A model generated the notes under the pieces. The model was not told where the DNA came from. It made no database searches and saw only the letters and a list, made by a program, of their open reading frames with translations. A stretch of 64,000 nucleotides of DNA. Origin: JAWKWH01 sp963669455 (GTDB taxonomy: Bacteria; Pseudomonadota; Alphaproteobacteria; Rhizobiales; Rhizobiaceae). The number at the start of each line of letters is the position of its first letter. The first letter of the stretch is position 1. Made by a program: the position numbers and the translations under genes. The DNA is taken from NCBI GenBank assembly GCA_963669455.1, contig OY770026.1, forward strand, positions 2,852,001 through 2,916,000. Reading direction: 5' to 3'. Below are positions 25,942-34,750 of the stretch, in pieces.

Positions 25942-27872
25942 GTACCGATTTCGACTGGTCGAGCGGAACCGAGCCAATCTTGGGCAAGACGGGCGCCGAG
26001 GTGATCGGCGTTTTCGTCAAACGCCTGCCGAACAAGCCCGGCGTCTATCGCATGCTCAATGCGGGCGGCGACGTGCTTTATGTCGGCAAGGCGCGGAGCC
26101 TTAAAAAGCGCGTGACCAACTATGCGCAGGGGCGCGGACATTCCGGCCGCATTATCCGGATGATCGGCGAGACCGCGTCGATGGAATTCATCGTCACACG
26201 CACGGAAACCGAAGCGCTGCTGCTGGAAGCCAATCTGATTAAAAGGCTCAGGCCGCGCTTCAATGTGCTGCTGCGCGATGACAAGTCGTTTCCCTACATT
26301 TTGTTGACCGGCGGCCATCCCGCGCCCGGCATTTTCAAACATCGCGGCGCGCGCTCCAAAAAAGGCCATTATTTCGGCCCTTTCGCATCCGCCGGTGCGG
26401 TCGGGCGCACAATCAATTCGCTACAGCGGGCGTTTTTGCTCAGAACCTGCAGCAACTCTGTCTATGACGCCAGAACGCGGCCCTGCCTGCTCTACCAGAT
26501 CAAGCGCTGTGCCGGTCCGTGCACGGGCGAGATCAGCGAGGCGGACTATGGTGAGCTGGTGCGCGAGGCGCGCGATTTTCTGTCCGGGCGGTCAGGCAAG
26601 GTGAAGTCGGTCCTGTCGAAATCCATGCAACAGGCTTCCGATGAACTCGATTTCGAGCGGGCGGCAGTCTACCGCGACCGGCTTGCCGCATTGTCGCATG
26701 TGCAGGGCCATCAGGGCATCAACCCGCAGACCGTTCAGGATGCCGATGTGTTTGCCGTGCATCAGGAGGGCGGGCAGACCTGCGTTGAGGTTTTCTTCTT
26801 TCGCACCGGCCAGAACTGGGGCAATCGCTCCTATTTTCCAAGGGCTGATTCCTCATTTAGACCAGGCGAGGTTCTAGGCGCGTTCCTGGCGCAGTTTTAC
26901 GATGACAAGCCGTGTCCGAAACAGGCGCTGCTTTCGCATGACATCGAGGAACGTGACCTTTTGGGCGAGGCGCTGACGGCAAAATCCGGTTACAAGGTGG
27001 CGGTGTCGGTGCCACAGCGCGGCGAGAAAAAAGACCTCATCGGTCATGCGTTGCAAAATGCCCGTGAAGCGCTTGGCCGGCGGCTTGCCGAAACATCGAC
27101 CCAGGCCCGGCTTTTAAGCGGGCTTGCCGAAACATTTGGCCTGGAGCGCCCGCCGCGGCGCATCGAGGTTTATGACAATTCGCACATTATGGGCACCAAT
27201 GCGGTGGGTGCGATGATCGTTGCCGGGCCTGAGGGGTTTGCCAAGAACCAGTACAGAAAGTTCAACATCCGCTCGAAAGACATCACGCCGGGCGATGATT
27301 TCGGCATGATGCGCGAGGTGATTGAGCGGCGGTTTTCTCGGCTTTTAAAGGAACACGGCCTGCCTGATGATGGCACGGGAGATGACGATGCGCTAAACGC
27401 CGATACGGCGATGCCGCCCTGGCCGGATCTGCTGCTGATCGATGGCGGCAAGGGCCAGATGTCGGCGGTAAACGCTGTGCTTGACGAATTGGGCATTGCC
27501 GACAATGTGACCGCCATCGGTGTTGCCAAGGGCACTGACCGGGAGGCCGGGCGGGAGCGTTTTTTTCAAAGTGGCCGAACCCCCTACTCGCTGCCGCCGC
27601 GCGATCCGGTGCTCTATTTCATCCAGCGGCTGCGCGATGAAGCCCATCGCTTCGCCATCGGCTCGCACCGGGCAAGACGCAAGAAGGAAATGGTCAAAAA
27701 CCCGCTCGACGAGATTGGCGGGATCGGGCCGGGACGCAAACGCGCCTTGTTGCATCACTTCGGAACAGCCAAGGCGGTCAGTCGCGCCGCGGTGGAGGAT
27801 CTCGTCGCCGTCGAGGGCATCTCCGAACAGATGGCGCGCCAGATTCACGATTATTTTCACGAGAGTGGCTAA
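25938..27872 (+). CDS. uvrC: Excinuclease ABC subunit C
   Basis: A 644-aa nucleotide excision repair endonuclease that makes the two cuts around a lesion with UvrA and UvrB. Domains in order: GIY-YIG nuclease (GVYRMLNAGGDVLYVGKAR, residues about 33-52), the Cys cluster CLLYQIKRCAGPC, UVR domain around residue 225-250, the RNase H-like C-terminal nuclease (EVYDNSHIMGTNAVGAMI and LLLIDGGKGQMSA), and the helix-hairpin-helix region IGPGRKRALLHHFG. Coupled by ATGA to the SDR gene. Confidence 0.97.
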   Translation: MSTDFDWSSGTEPILGKTGAEVIGVFVKRLPNKPGVYRMLNAGGDVLYVGKARSLKKRVTNYAQGRGHSGRIIRMIGETASMEFIVTRTETEALLLEANLIKRLRPRFNVLLRDDKSFPYILLTGGHPAPGIFKHRGARSKKGHYFGPFASAGAVGRTINSLQRAFLLRTCSNSVYDARTRPCLLYQIKRCAGPCTGEISEADYGELVREARDFLSGRSGKVKSVLSKSMQQASDELDFERAAVYRDRLAALSHVQGHQGINPQTVQDADVFAVHQEGGQTCVEVFFFRTGQNWGNRSYFPRADSSFRPGEVLGAFLAQFYDDKPCPKQALLSHDIEERDLLGEALTAKSGYKVAVSVPQRGEKKDLIGHALQNAREALGRRLAETSTQARLLSGLAETFGLERPPRRIEVYDNSHIMGTNAVGAMIVAGPEGFAKNQYRKFNIRSKDITPGDDFGMMREVIERRFSRLLKEHGLPDDGTGDDDALNADTAMPPWPDLLLIDGGKGQMSAVNAVLDELGIADNVTAIGVAKGTDREAGRERFFQSGRTPYSLPPRDPVLYFIQRLRDEAHRFAIGSHRARRKKEMVKNPLDEIGGIGPGRKRALLHHFGTAKAVSRAAVEDLVAVEGISEQMARQIHDYFHESG

Positions 27873-28004
27873 AAGTCACCTCTCTGGCATATTATTGGCT
27901 GAACGCCAGTTCAATTTATTGTCATGGGGTTGCAAGTCTGATCTTTAGAGTTTTCTTTTCCGAACTCAGCAAACGTCCAATCCCGGACACGCTCTGGAAC
28001 AAAT

Positions 28005-28595
28005 ATGCCGAAACATACATTCAACCTGCCCAACCTCTTGACCTATGCCCGCATCATCGCGGTGCCTCTGTTGGTGCTATGCTTCTTTCTGGAAGGCAGG
28101 TTGCAATCAAGTGACTTTGCCCGATGGAGCGCGTTGGCGATATTCGCCGTCGCCAGCATTACCGATTTTTTCGACGGCTATCTCGCCCGGATCTGGAAAC
28201 AGACGTCCAATATCGGCCGGATGCTGGACCCGATTGCCGACAAATTGCTGGTGTCCACCTGTTTGCTGCTGCTTGCCGCCGATACCGACAACACTATTGC
28301 CGGATGGTCGCTGTGGGCGGCGATCATCATCCTTTGCCGTGAAATTTTGGTCTCAGGCCTTAGGGAATATCTTGCCGATCTGAAGGTCTCGGTGCCGGTG
28401 ACCACACTGGCGAAATGGAAAACGACCATCCAGCTTTTCGCCATCGGGTTTCTGCTTGCCGGTCCGGCCGGCGATAAGGTGTTTGCCTACACTACCCAAA
28501 CCGGTATTGTGCTGCTTTGGGTCTCCGCAGTCGTGACGCTCTATACGGGTTGGGACTATTTTCGCGCCGGACTGAAACATGTCATCGAAGAGTGA
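28005..28595 (+). CDS. pgsA: CDP-diacylglycerol-glycerol-3-phosphate 3-phosphatidyltransferase
   Basis: A 196-aa membrane enzyme for phosphatidylglycerophosphate, the committed step to phosphatidylglycerol and cardiolipin. It starts NLPNLLTYARIIAVPLLVLC and carries the CDP-alcohol signature DFFDGYLARIWKQTSNIGRMLDP... as D-x2-D-G-x2-A-R-x8-G-x3-D-x3-D. The uvrC-pgsA-moaD-moaE order is a familiar one in this order of bacteria. About four to five membrane helices are visible. Confidence 0.94.
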   Translation: MPKHTFNLPNLLTYARIIAVPLLVLCFFLEGRLQSSDFARWSALAIFAVASITDFFDGYLARIWKQTSNIGRMLDPIADKLLVSTCLLLLAADTDNTIAGWSLWAAIIILCREILVSGLREYLADLKVSVPVTTLAKWKTTIQLFAIGFLLAGPAGDKVFAYTTQTGIVLLWVSAVVTLYTGWDYFRAGLKHVIEE

Positions 28596-28622
28596 CACGG
28601 GGAAGAGTGACACGGGAAAGAT

Positions 28623-28874
28623 ATGAAGCTGGTATATTTCTCATGGGTGCGTGAACGCATTGGCAAGGATGGCGAAGAGGTCGAGCTGCCAGCCGATGTG
28701 ACCACCGTTGCGGAATTATTGTCCTGGCTGAAAACGCGCGGCGAAGAATATGCGGCGGCACTCGAGCATCAAGATGTCATCCGCGTCGCACTCGACATGG
28801 AACATGTGCACCACTCCGAAAAGCTCGGTACGCCCTACGAGGTGGCGCTGTTTCCGCCGATGACCGGAGGCTGA
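28623..28874 (+). CDS. moaD: Molybdopterin synthase small subunit MoaD
   Basis: An 83-aa ubiquitin-like sulfur carrier. Its C-terminal Gly-Gly (ALFPPMTGG) is activated to a thiocarboxylate that gives sulfur to precursor Z. It begins KLVYFSWVRERIGKDGEEVEL and keeps the family length. The next gene, moaE, starts five bases after the stop, so they are expressed together as the two subunits of molybdopterin synthase. Confidence 0.96.
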   Translation: MKLVYFSWVRERIGKDGEEVELPADVTTVAELLSWLKTRGEEYAAALEHQDVIRVALDMEHVHHSEKLGTPYEVALFPPMTGG

Positions 28875-28879
28875 CTTCA

Positions 28880-29356
28880 ATGGGGTCGCATGTCAGCCCG
28901 TCCGTCCGCGTGCAACACGAAGATTTCGACATCAAGGCCGAAATTGAGCGGCTCACGGCAGGGCGTGGCGATGTCGGTGCGGTGGTGACCTTTACCGGGC
29001 TCTGCCGGGACGAGGCTGGAACGCTGGCCGCGCTTGAGCTGGAACATTATCCCGGAATGGCCGAACGTGAGATGACGAGTGTCGCAGCCGACGCGCTTCA
29101 ACGCTGGCCCTTGACCGGGCTCACCGCCATTCACCGCTTCGGCCGCATTGAGGCCGGCAGCAATATCGTCCTCATCGCCGCCGCGTCGCCGCACCGCCAG
29201 GCCGCGTTCGATGCGGCATCCTTCATGATGGATTTTTTGAAATCACGCGCGCCTTTCTGGAAGAAAGAACATCTGCGCGACGGGTCATCGGGCAATTGGG
29301 TTGCAGCCAAAGACGACGATGACGCCCGCCTGAAATATTGGGATAAGAAATCTTAG
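28880..29356 (+). CDS. moaE: Molybdopterin synthase catalytic subunit MoaE
   Basis: A 158-aa protein that binds precursor Z and receives sulfur from MoaD. It has VGAVVTFTGLCRDE, LELEHYPGMAEREM, and the catalytic-loop region ASPHRQAAFDAASFMMDFLK with FWKKEH, where the Lys residues contact MoaD and substrate. The product serves molybdoenzymes such as the oxidoreductase at 19554-21656. Confidence 0.96.
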   Translation: MGSHVSPSVRVQHEDFDIKAEIERLTAGRGDVGAVVTFTGLCRDEAGTLAALELEHYPGMAEREMTSVAADALQRWPLTGLTAIHRFGRIEAGSNIVLIAAASPHRQAAFDAASFMMDFLKSRAPFWKKEHLRDGSSGNWVAAKDDDDARLKYWDKKS

Positions 29357-29541
29357 CCAAAGAACTGGCGAAAGAACCCGTGGCAGCCCGGTGCAACGTG
29401 ACAGTTCGAGGTGCGGGGTGCGGGGTGCGGACATTCCTACCATTTGCTCCGCGTCGCAGACAGAACAGGGTTATCTGATTGCCTGACAGAAAATTTGAAG
29501 AAGTTTGATTTTTGTCGCGATGCCTTCCGCACGAAATCAAG

Positions 29542-30219
29542 CTACTCGGCGGTAATGAAGCTCGCCGTTTTTTCCAGGCCTTGGCGCATATGTTCATCGA
29601 GGCAATCAATCATCGCATCAAGGTCATCGCCGCAAGCAAGCTTTATATATTTGTCGTGCGCCTGACGCAGCGGTCCTTTCCGACCATGAGCCTGCTGGTG
29701 CATGGCAAAGTAGAATTGGAGATTGGGTTTCATTCTGTTCCAAGCCTGCAGCAGCAGCTGGTGACCAGATAACTCGTAGCACCAACTGTGCAAATCCAGC
29801 TCACACTGTATTGCCCTATAAGGATCACTGTCCTCTGCTATCGTTTTCAACAAGGCATCATTGCGTTTGCCCAAATCTGCCATGAATGCATCAGTTCGTC
29901 GGTCCCAACACTGACGAAATGCGAACTGCTCCATGGCGGTTCGAAGCGAATAAAGCTCGGATAGATCTTTGAGAGTGAAATCCCTCACAAATAGACCCTT
30001 GTACGGCTTGCTTATTACGAGGCCAATATCGACGAGCTCGCGGATAGCTTCACGCAAAGGTCCGCGACTGATCCCCAGCGCATTGGCCAGGTCAATTTCC
30101 GTCAGGCGTGACCCCGCGGCAAGTTCGCCAGTTACGATTAGCCTCTTCAACTGATCGACTGTTCGGCCACGCAGGGTCGAGTCGGGCAGCGGTTGAATGC
30201 CGGAGATTTGGATATTCAA
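29542..30219 (-). CDS. GntR family transcriptional regulator (FCD domain)
   Basis: About 225 aa. An N-terminal winged helix-turn-helix (LKRLIVTGELAAGSRLTEID... ALGISRGPLREAIREL) is joined to an FCD ligand-binding domain with the expected His residues (DLHSWCYE, then CLDEHMRQGL). TTG at 30219 has GGGAG eight bases upstream; a TTG at 30234 is the longer alternative. It is divergent from the TAXI binding protein, 199 bases away, so it probably controls that cluster in response to the transported or degraded compound. Confidence 0.92.
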   Translation of the reverse strand: MNIQISGIQPLPDSTLRGRTVDQLKRLIVTGELAAGSRLTEIDLANALGISRGPLREAIRELVDIGLVISKPYKGLFVRDFTLKDLSELYSLRTAMEQFAFRQCWDRRTDAFMADLGKRNDALLKTIAEDSDPYRAIQCELDLHSWCYELSGHQLLLQAWNRMKPNLQFYFAMHQQAHGRKGPLRQAHDKYIKLACGDDLDAMIDCLDEHMRQGLEKTASFITAE

Positions 30220-30417
30220 TGTTAGTGCTCCCAAGCCACCAGACTATGATTGGGTCGTGGTCGTCTGTCGAGTCGTTTGCCTGCAATCATCATCGGATAC
30301 TCCGGTACTAATGTCAAATTGTTGACAATCCTACAATAAGACAATACTGATTGCGTGCGAATTGATAATTTGCCACCTCGACACGTTCGCGGTGGAACGC
30401 TCGGTAAGGAGGAAGAA

Positions 30418-31395
30418 ATGGCAGCAGCAAACAAACTAAAAACGCTGTGTGCGGCAGGAATGTTGGGCGCACTAACGCTCAGCCCGGCAGGCGCACAGGA
30501 CAAGAAATTTGTCACTATTGGTACAGCCGGGGTGACGGGTCTGTACTACGTTGTCGGTAATTCAATCTGCAAACTCATGAATCGCGATAGCGACAAACAT
30601 GGAATCACCTGTACGGCTCAAGCGACCGGTGGCTCCATTGCAAACCTCAACGGCATTGCAGGAGGTGACATAAATTTCGGCACGGTCCAATCAGACTGGC
30701 AGTTTCATGCGCTAAACGGTTCGAGCGCTTTTTCCGACAACGGACCAAACGAGAAACTGCGAGCTGTTTTCTCGGCACACGCCGACGTCGTAACCGTCGT
30801 CGCTCGTGCAGATACAGGCATAAACGAACTCGCCGACTTGAAGGGCAAAAAGGTCAATATCGGCAACCCGGGTTCGGGCTCGCGAGCAACTGCTGAGGTG
30901 CTGCTTGATACGATCGGAATAAAGGTCGACGATCTTGCATTTGCCGGCGAACTGAAATCGGCCGAACAATCAGCGGCGCTTTGCGACAGAAAAGTCGACG
31001 CGATCATGTTCTCGGCTGGTCATCCTGTCGGCAATATCAAGGAGGCAACGGTTTCTTGCGACACCGTATTCCTGCAGGTAGCGGGCGGGAAGATTGACAA
31101 GCTCGTTGCTGATACACCCTACTACTCGAAGGCAACTATTCCCGCGGGCTTGTACAAGGGACAGTCTGACGAGGTCCAGTCATACGGGCCGCTGGCGACC
31201 CTGGTAACGTCGACGGACACTGACGAAGAGGCTGTTTATCAGCTGGTCAAGGCTGTGTTTGACAATTTCAAACGCTTCAAAGCTCTGCGACCAACATTTG
31301 CCAACCTCAAAGAGGAAGACATGATTTCCAATGGTATGATTGCCCCACTGCATGAGGGTGCGGTTCGCTACTACAAGGAACGCGGCTGGATGTAA
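30418..31395 (+). CDS. TAXI family TRAP transporter solute-binding protein
   Basis: About 325 aa, periplasmic. A signal peptide ends near SPAGA-QD, then the TAXI domain: FVTIGTAGVTGLYYVVGNSI, DINFGTVQSDWQFHAL and VNIGNPGSGSRATAEVLLD. GGAGG lies seven bases before the ATG at 30418. TAXI proteins normally deliver substrates to a fused DctM-type permease; none is present within the cluster. The genes that follow (aminotransferase, ProC) suggest an amino or oxo acid, which is inference. Confidence 0.92.
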   Translation: MAAANKLKTLCAAGMLGALTLSPAGAQDKKFVTIGTAGVTGLYYVVGNSICKLMNRDSDKHGITCTAQATGGSIANLNGIAGGDINFGTVQSDWQFHALNGSSAFSDNGPNEKLRAVFSAHADVVTVVARADTGINELADLKGKKVNIGNPGSGSRATAEVLLDTIGIKVDDLAFAGELKSAEQSAALCDRKVDAIMFSAGHPVGNIKEATVSCDTVFLQVAGGKIDKLVADTPYYSKATIPAGLYKGQSDEVQSYGPLATLVTSTDTDEEAVYQLVKAVFDNFKRFKALRPTFANLKEEDMISNGMIAPLHEGAVRYYKERGWM

Positions 31396-31449
31396 TCCAC
31401 TCTGTGTGAGTGGATTTTCGGGGCCGTCTATCATCCTAATGACGGCCCC
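31395..31449 (+). terminator. Two successive hairpins downstream of the TAXI gene
   Basis: The first hairpin is ATCCACTC (31395-31402) / GAGTGGAT (31408-31415) with loop TGTGT, followed by TTT. The second is GGGGCCGTC (31420-31428) / GACGGCCCC (31441-31449) with a 12-base loop and no T-run. Such tandem stem-loops after binding-protein genes often give partial termination or 3'-end protection, leaving more binding protein than the downstream enzymes. Confidence 0.6.
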
Positions 31450-31506
31450 AAATAAATACCGATCTGATGCTTGTGACGAAAGTCGTCGCAATCAGCACAT
31501 AGCAAA

Positions 31507-32451
31507 TTGAGCAACAACAAAATGACTGGCGATAGCCATACCACACATGACGCGATCGATGATCCACGCAATCGTGACATCATGATCTACGTCAATGGTG
31601 AGATCGTCCACCGCGATCAAGCCAAGATATCGGTGTACGATTCGGGTTTCATGCTTGGCGATGGCATGTGGGAGGGTTTGCGACTTTACAACGGCAAATG
31701 GGCCTTCTTCGACGAACACATGGATCGGTTTTTTGCTTCCTGTAAAACCGTTTCTCTAGAAATTGGACTGGATCGAGGCGGTGTCCTTGAAGCACTGAAC
31801 CAAACCGCCAGCGCCAACAACATGACGGACGATGTTCATTGCCGTTTGATGCTGACGCGAGGAGTGAAAGCCAAGCCCTTCCAGCACCCTTCGCTATCGC
31901 GATCCGGACCGACACTGGTCATCATCATGGAGCATTCCAAGCCCGTCGATATGCTGCATTCGCGAGGTATCCGACTGGCCACCGTGCCCCAGACCCGCGG
32001 CCTGCCGATGACACAGGATGCCAAGCTCAACAGTCACTCCAAGCTCAACTGCATCATTGCCAGCCTGCAGGCAGAACAGGCCGGAGCTGATGAGGCGCTA
32101 ATGCTTGACCCCCATGGTTTTGTTAACACCACGAATGCTTGCAACTTTTTCATTGTACGCAAAGGCGAGGTCTGGACGTCAACCGGCGACTATTGCATGA
32201 ACGGCATAACACGCCAGAAGGTCATCAATCTCTGCCGGGACAATGAAATCCCTGTTTTTGAAAAGAATTTCACACTCTACGAGACGTACGGTGCAGATGA
32301 AGCGTTTCTAACGGGGACGTTTGGTGCGCAAACCCCGGTATCGGAGCTTGATGGCAAGCCTATAGGCGGTCGCGAGCGGCCAATCACCTCGAGGATCCAG
32401 TCGCACTACAAAGCGCTTGTAGCCAACGAGACCGGTGCAGCTCATGGATGA
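31507..32451 (+). CDS. Class IV PLP aminotransferase (DAAT/BCAT-like)
   Basis: A 314-aa fold type IV aminotransferase. The N-terminal domain has YDSGFMLGDGMWEGLRLYNG, and the PLP lysine is in the SKLNCIIASLQAEQAGADEA motif. In most relatives a Glu follows G-x-V-x and contacts the PLP ring nitrogen. Here the sequence is GFVNTTNACNFF, so that position is Thr; I recall a subgroup of this kind in marine alphaproteobacteria. TTG at 31507 or ATG at 31522 could start it; neither has a clear ribosome site. D-amino acid or branched-chain substrates are both possible. Confidence 0.85.
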   Translation: MSNNKMTGDSHTTHDAIDDPRNRDIMIYVNGEIVHRDQAKISVYDSGFMLGDGMWEGLRLYNGKWAFFDEHMDRFFASCKTVSLEIGLDRGGVLEALNQTASANNMTDDVHCRLMLTRGVKAKPFQHPSLSRSGPTLVIIMEHSKPVDMLHSRGIRLATVPQTRGLPMTQDAKLNSHSKLNCIIASLQAEQAGADEALMLDPHGFVNTTNACNFFIVRKGEVWTSTGDYCMNGITRQKVINLCRDNEIPVFEKNFTLYETYGADEAFLTGTFGAQTPVSELDGKPIGGRERPITSRIQSHYKALVANETGAAHG

Positions 32452-33253
32452 CCCCAAGCCCCCTGAGATCGTGTTGGTCGGCTGCGGATTCATGGGCCAA
32501 GCTCTTTTGCGCGGATGGTTGGCGAATGGGATTGAGCCCGGCTCAATAACCATCCGTGAAACATCGCCAAGCGAGTGGTTAAGTTCTCAGACACACCTGC
32601 GGACAAATGAACCAATAGTGGAATATCCAACGGCAGTCGTTTTTGCCGTCAAACCGCATTTGCTGAACGAGATTCTTCCAACCTATCGGATCCATGGCGG
32701 CGGGCCGACAGTTTTCGTTTCCGTTGCTGCCGGATATCCAATTGGTGGATTTGAAAGAGCGCTTGGCAGTAACACGCCTATTGTGCGCGCGATGCCGAAT
32801 CTTCCTGTTTCAGTAAGCACAGGCGTTACCGCACTGTTTGCCAATGGTGCTACGACATCAGGACAGCTGGCCATCGTTCAACGGTTGTTCGAGACGGTCG
32901 GAACAGTCGTGAGATTGAGCGACGAATCTGAGATGCATGCTGTAACCGCCCTGTCGGGTTCTGGCCCTGCCTACATTTTTGCATTGGTGGAAGCCATGTC
33001 GCGAGCAGGAATTGCGTATGGTCTCGCGCCTGACATTGCAGTGAAACTTGCACAGCAAACGGCAGCGGGTGCGGGTCAGATGTTGAAGCAACCGGGCTCA
33101 TCGGCCACCGAACTCCGGCAAGCCGTGAGTTCTCCGGGCGGCACCACGGCTGCAGGCCTGTCTGAGCTATTGGACGAAACCAATGGGATTAGTCCCCTTA
33201 TCGCGCGCACAATCGAAGCGGCGAGACGGCGAAGCGAAGAATTGTCCAGCTGA
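32444..33253 (+). CDS. proC: Pyrroline-5-carboxylate reductase family protein
   Basis: About 269 aa. An NAD(P)H-binding N-terminal domain (IVLVGCGFMGQALLRGWL) and the conserved C-terminal motif AVTALSGSGPAYIFALVEAM with SPGGTTAAGL place it in the ProC family. The ATG at 32444 overlaps the aminotransferase stop by eight bases. In the setting of an aminotransferase it may reduce a cyclic imine formed from an oxo acid, not only P5C to proline. Whether a second ProC exists elsewhere is unknown. Confidence 0.9.
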   Translation: MDDPKPPEIVLVGCGFMGQALLRGWLANGIEPGSITIRETSPSEWLSSQTHLRTNEPIVEYPTAVVFAVKPHLLNEILPTYRIHGGGPTVFVSVAAGYPIGGFERALGSNTPIVRAMPNLPVSVSTGVTALFANGATTSGQLAIVQRLFETVGTVVRLSDESEMHAVTALSGSGPAYIFALVEAMSRAGIAYGLAPDIAVKLAQQTAAGAGQMLKQPGSSATELRQAVSSPGGTTAAGLSELLDETNGISPLIARTIEAARRRSEELSS

Positions 33254-33330
33254 TTTGCTCATATTCGATCGACCTGGGAAGCAATCTGGCAAAAAAGGCC
33301 GGTCACTTAGTTTTTCCACCCTCAACCGAG

Positions 33331-33436
33331 AGCTAGAGCGTTTTGCGGTTCCTTTGAACCGCAACAACGCCTGTATCCGCTTGGAACTATTGAAGCATTA
33401 TTCGCACATATGATTCCGGTTAAAATCAAAACGTTC
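33331..33436 (+). repeat. Dispersed intergenic repeat, copy 3
   Basis: It begins GCTAGAGCGTTTTGCGGTT and includes hairpin GCGGTT/AACCGC and the shared core CTTGGAACTATTGAAGCAT, then TTCGCACATATGATT. The outer ends GAGCGTTTTG and CAAAACGTTC are near-perfect inverted repeats, so this copy may show the true termini. The right half differs from copies 1 and 2, which end in a GCATTTTTCGC hairpin. Confidence 0.85.
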
Positions 33437-33550
33437 CAAATTGAGGGGGTGGTCAATTCCTCATTGAATATCAGCTTGGGATGCCATTTCGCACGCATCC
33501 ATATCAAATCCGACAACATCCGCCTGGTTCATGGAACAGTAAATTTTGGC

Positions 33551-33580
33551 AAAAAGGACCGGCGGAATTCGTACTCCGCC
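33551..33580 (-). terminator. Intrinsic terminator of ndk
   Basis: On the minus strand a GGCGGA/TCCGCC stem (33575-33580 with 33561-33566) with an eight-base loop is followed by GGTCC and a run of five T (33555-33551). It begins 18 bases after the ndk stop. Confidence 0.75.
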
Positions 33581-33597
33581 AGCCCTCAAATGACCTA

Positions 33598-34020
33598 TTA
33601 CCCAACGACTTCGGTGTCGGAGAACCAGTAGCGTATTTCCTCCGCTGCGGTTTCTGGCGCATCGGAGCCGTGGACTGAATTTTCGCCAATCGACTGGGCA
33701 AAGGTTTTGCGGATCGTGCCATCGGCGGCATCTGCCGGATTGGTAGCGCCCATGACTTCGCGGTTTTTTGCAATGGCGTTTTCGCCTTCCAGAACCTGAA
33801 CGACGGTCGGGCCCGACGACATGAATTCGCATAGCTCACCAAAGAAAGGACGCTCCTTGTGGACGGCATAAAACCCTTCCGCCTCACGCTGGCTCATCCA
33901 CACACGGCGTGATGCGACGATGCGCAGGCCCGCATCCTCCAGCATCTTGGTAATGGCGCCGGTGAGATTGCGCTTGGTGGCGTCTGGTTTGATCATCGAA
34001 AATGTGCGCTCAATGGCCAT
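33598..34020 (-). CDS. ndk: Nucleoside-diphosphate kinase
   Basis: A 140-aa enzyme that equalises NTP pools through a phosphohistidine. It begins AIERTFSMIKPDATKRNLTG; the active-site His is in ENSVHGSDAPETAAEEI near residue 117. Length and the ending IRYWFSDTEV are normal. An intrinsic terminator follows. Divergent from the DinB gene. Confidence 0.97.
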   Translation of the reverse strand: MAIERTFSMIKPDATKRNLTGAITKMLEDAGLRIVASRRVWMSQREAEGFYAVHKERPFFGELCEFMSSGPTVVQVLEGENAIAKNREVMGATNPADAADGTIRKTFAQSIGENSVHGSDAPETAAEEIRYWFSDTEVVG

Positions 34021-34221
34021 CGGAAGTCCTTTGTTTTCTGGAAAATTTCAAATTTTGCGGCTTAATAGCCGGGCCTGACCTGGATGTGAAGTGCCGCGCT
34101 GAATTTCGTTGTGCCGCGCGGGCCTCTCCGGCAAGCTAGTACGATTTGATGACCACTGGCGGCTTGCCAGTTGCAATGATAGGCTCGCTCTCAGCAACAA
34201 TGGTTGATCCAGGAAAATGGC

Positions 34222-34734
34222 ATGAAGAAGCACTTCATGATGATGGCAGCCTACAATAAATGGGCCAATCAAACGCTCTATGATGGCGCAGGCGTGCTGA
34301 CCGACGAAGAATTCGTGCGCGATACCGGCGCGTTTTTCGCCTCGATGGAAGGGACGCTGAACCATATTTTGATCGCGGACCTGCTCTGGCTGCACCGGTT
34401 TACCGGGACAGGCGAACTGCCCGACAGTCTTGAAGCCGTTCTTTATGACGATTTCGACGAATTGCGCGATGCACGCGAGGGGCTTGATGAGCGCATCATC
34501 GAATGGGTCGGCGGCCTGTCGGATGCAGATCTGATGGGACGTTTTACCTATGTGACCGCAACCGATTTGAAGACGGTGTCGCAGCGCCTCGCGCCAGCGA
34601 TGGCAAATTTGTTCAACCATCAGACACATCATCGCGGCCAGGCGCATATGATCCTGTCGGTGCTGGGCGAAACCCCGCCATCGCTCGACCTAATCTATTT
34701 TCAACGGACGCCCGGCGGCCACGAATTCGCTTGA
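34222..34734 (+). CDS. DinB family protein
   Basis: About 170 aa. A four-helix bundle of the DinB/YfiT-like putative metalloenzymes. It starts MKKHFMMMAAYNKWANQTLY; metal-binding His candidates are NHILIADLLWLHR and NHQTHHRGQAHMIL. AGGA lies eight bases before the ATG at 34222. Members include bacillithiol- or mycothiol-type transferases; the actual substrate is unknown. Convergent with putA, 16 bases apart. Confidence 0.93.
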   Translation: MKKHFMMMAAYNKWANQTLYDGAGVLTDEEFVRDTGAFFASMEGTLNHILIADLLWLHRFTGTGELPDSLEAVLYDDFDELRDAREGLDERIIEWVGGLSDADLMGRFTYVTATDLKTVSQRLAPAMANLFNHQTHHRGQAHMILSVLGETPPSLDLIYFQRTPGGHEFA

Positions 34735-34750
34735 GGCGGCAAAGCAGGCT

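Larger units (their letters stand above)
33254..33597. other. proC-ndk intergenic region with repeat copy 3 and ndk terminator
   Basis: This 344-bp gap between convergent genes holds repeat copy 3 and the ndk terminator listed separately. I see no further gene. A short element resembling the ndk terminator arm (GGCAAAAAAGGCCGGTC near 33286) may be a proC-side relic. Confidence 0.6.

Noticed and set aside
27873..28004. TGAAC/GTTCA hairpin after uvrC
   Set aside because: A five-base stem with a weak T-tract is too little to call a terminator.
29411..29430. Nearly three tandem copies of GTGCGGG
   Set aside because: Only 20 bases long and without neighbours of similar type; probably a chance short tandem repeat in the moaE-GntR gap.
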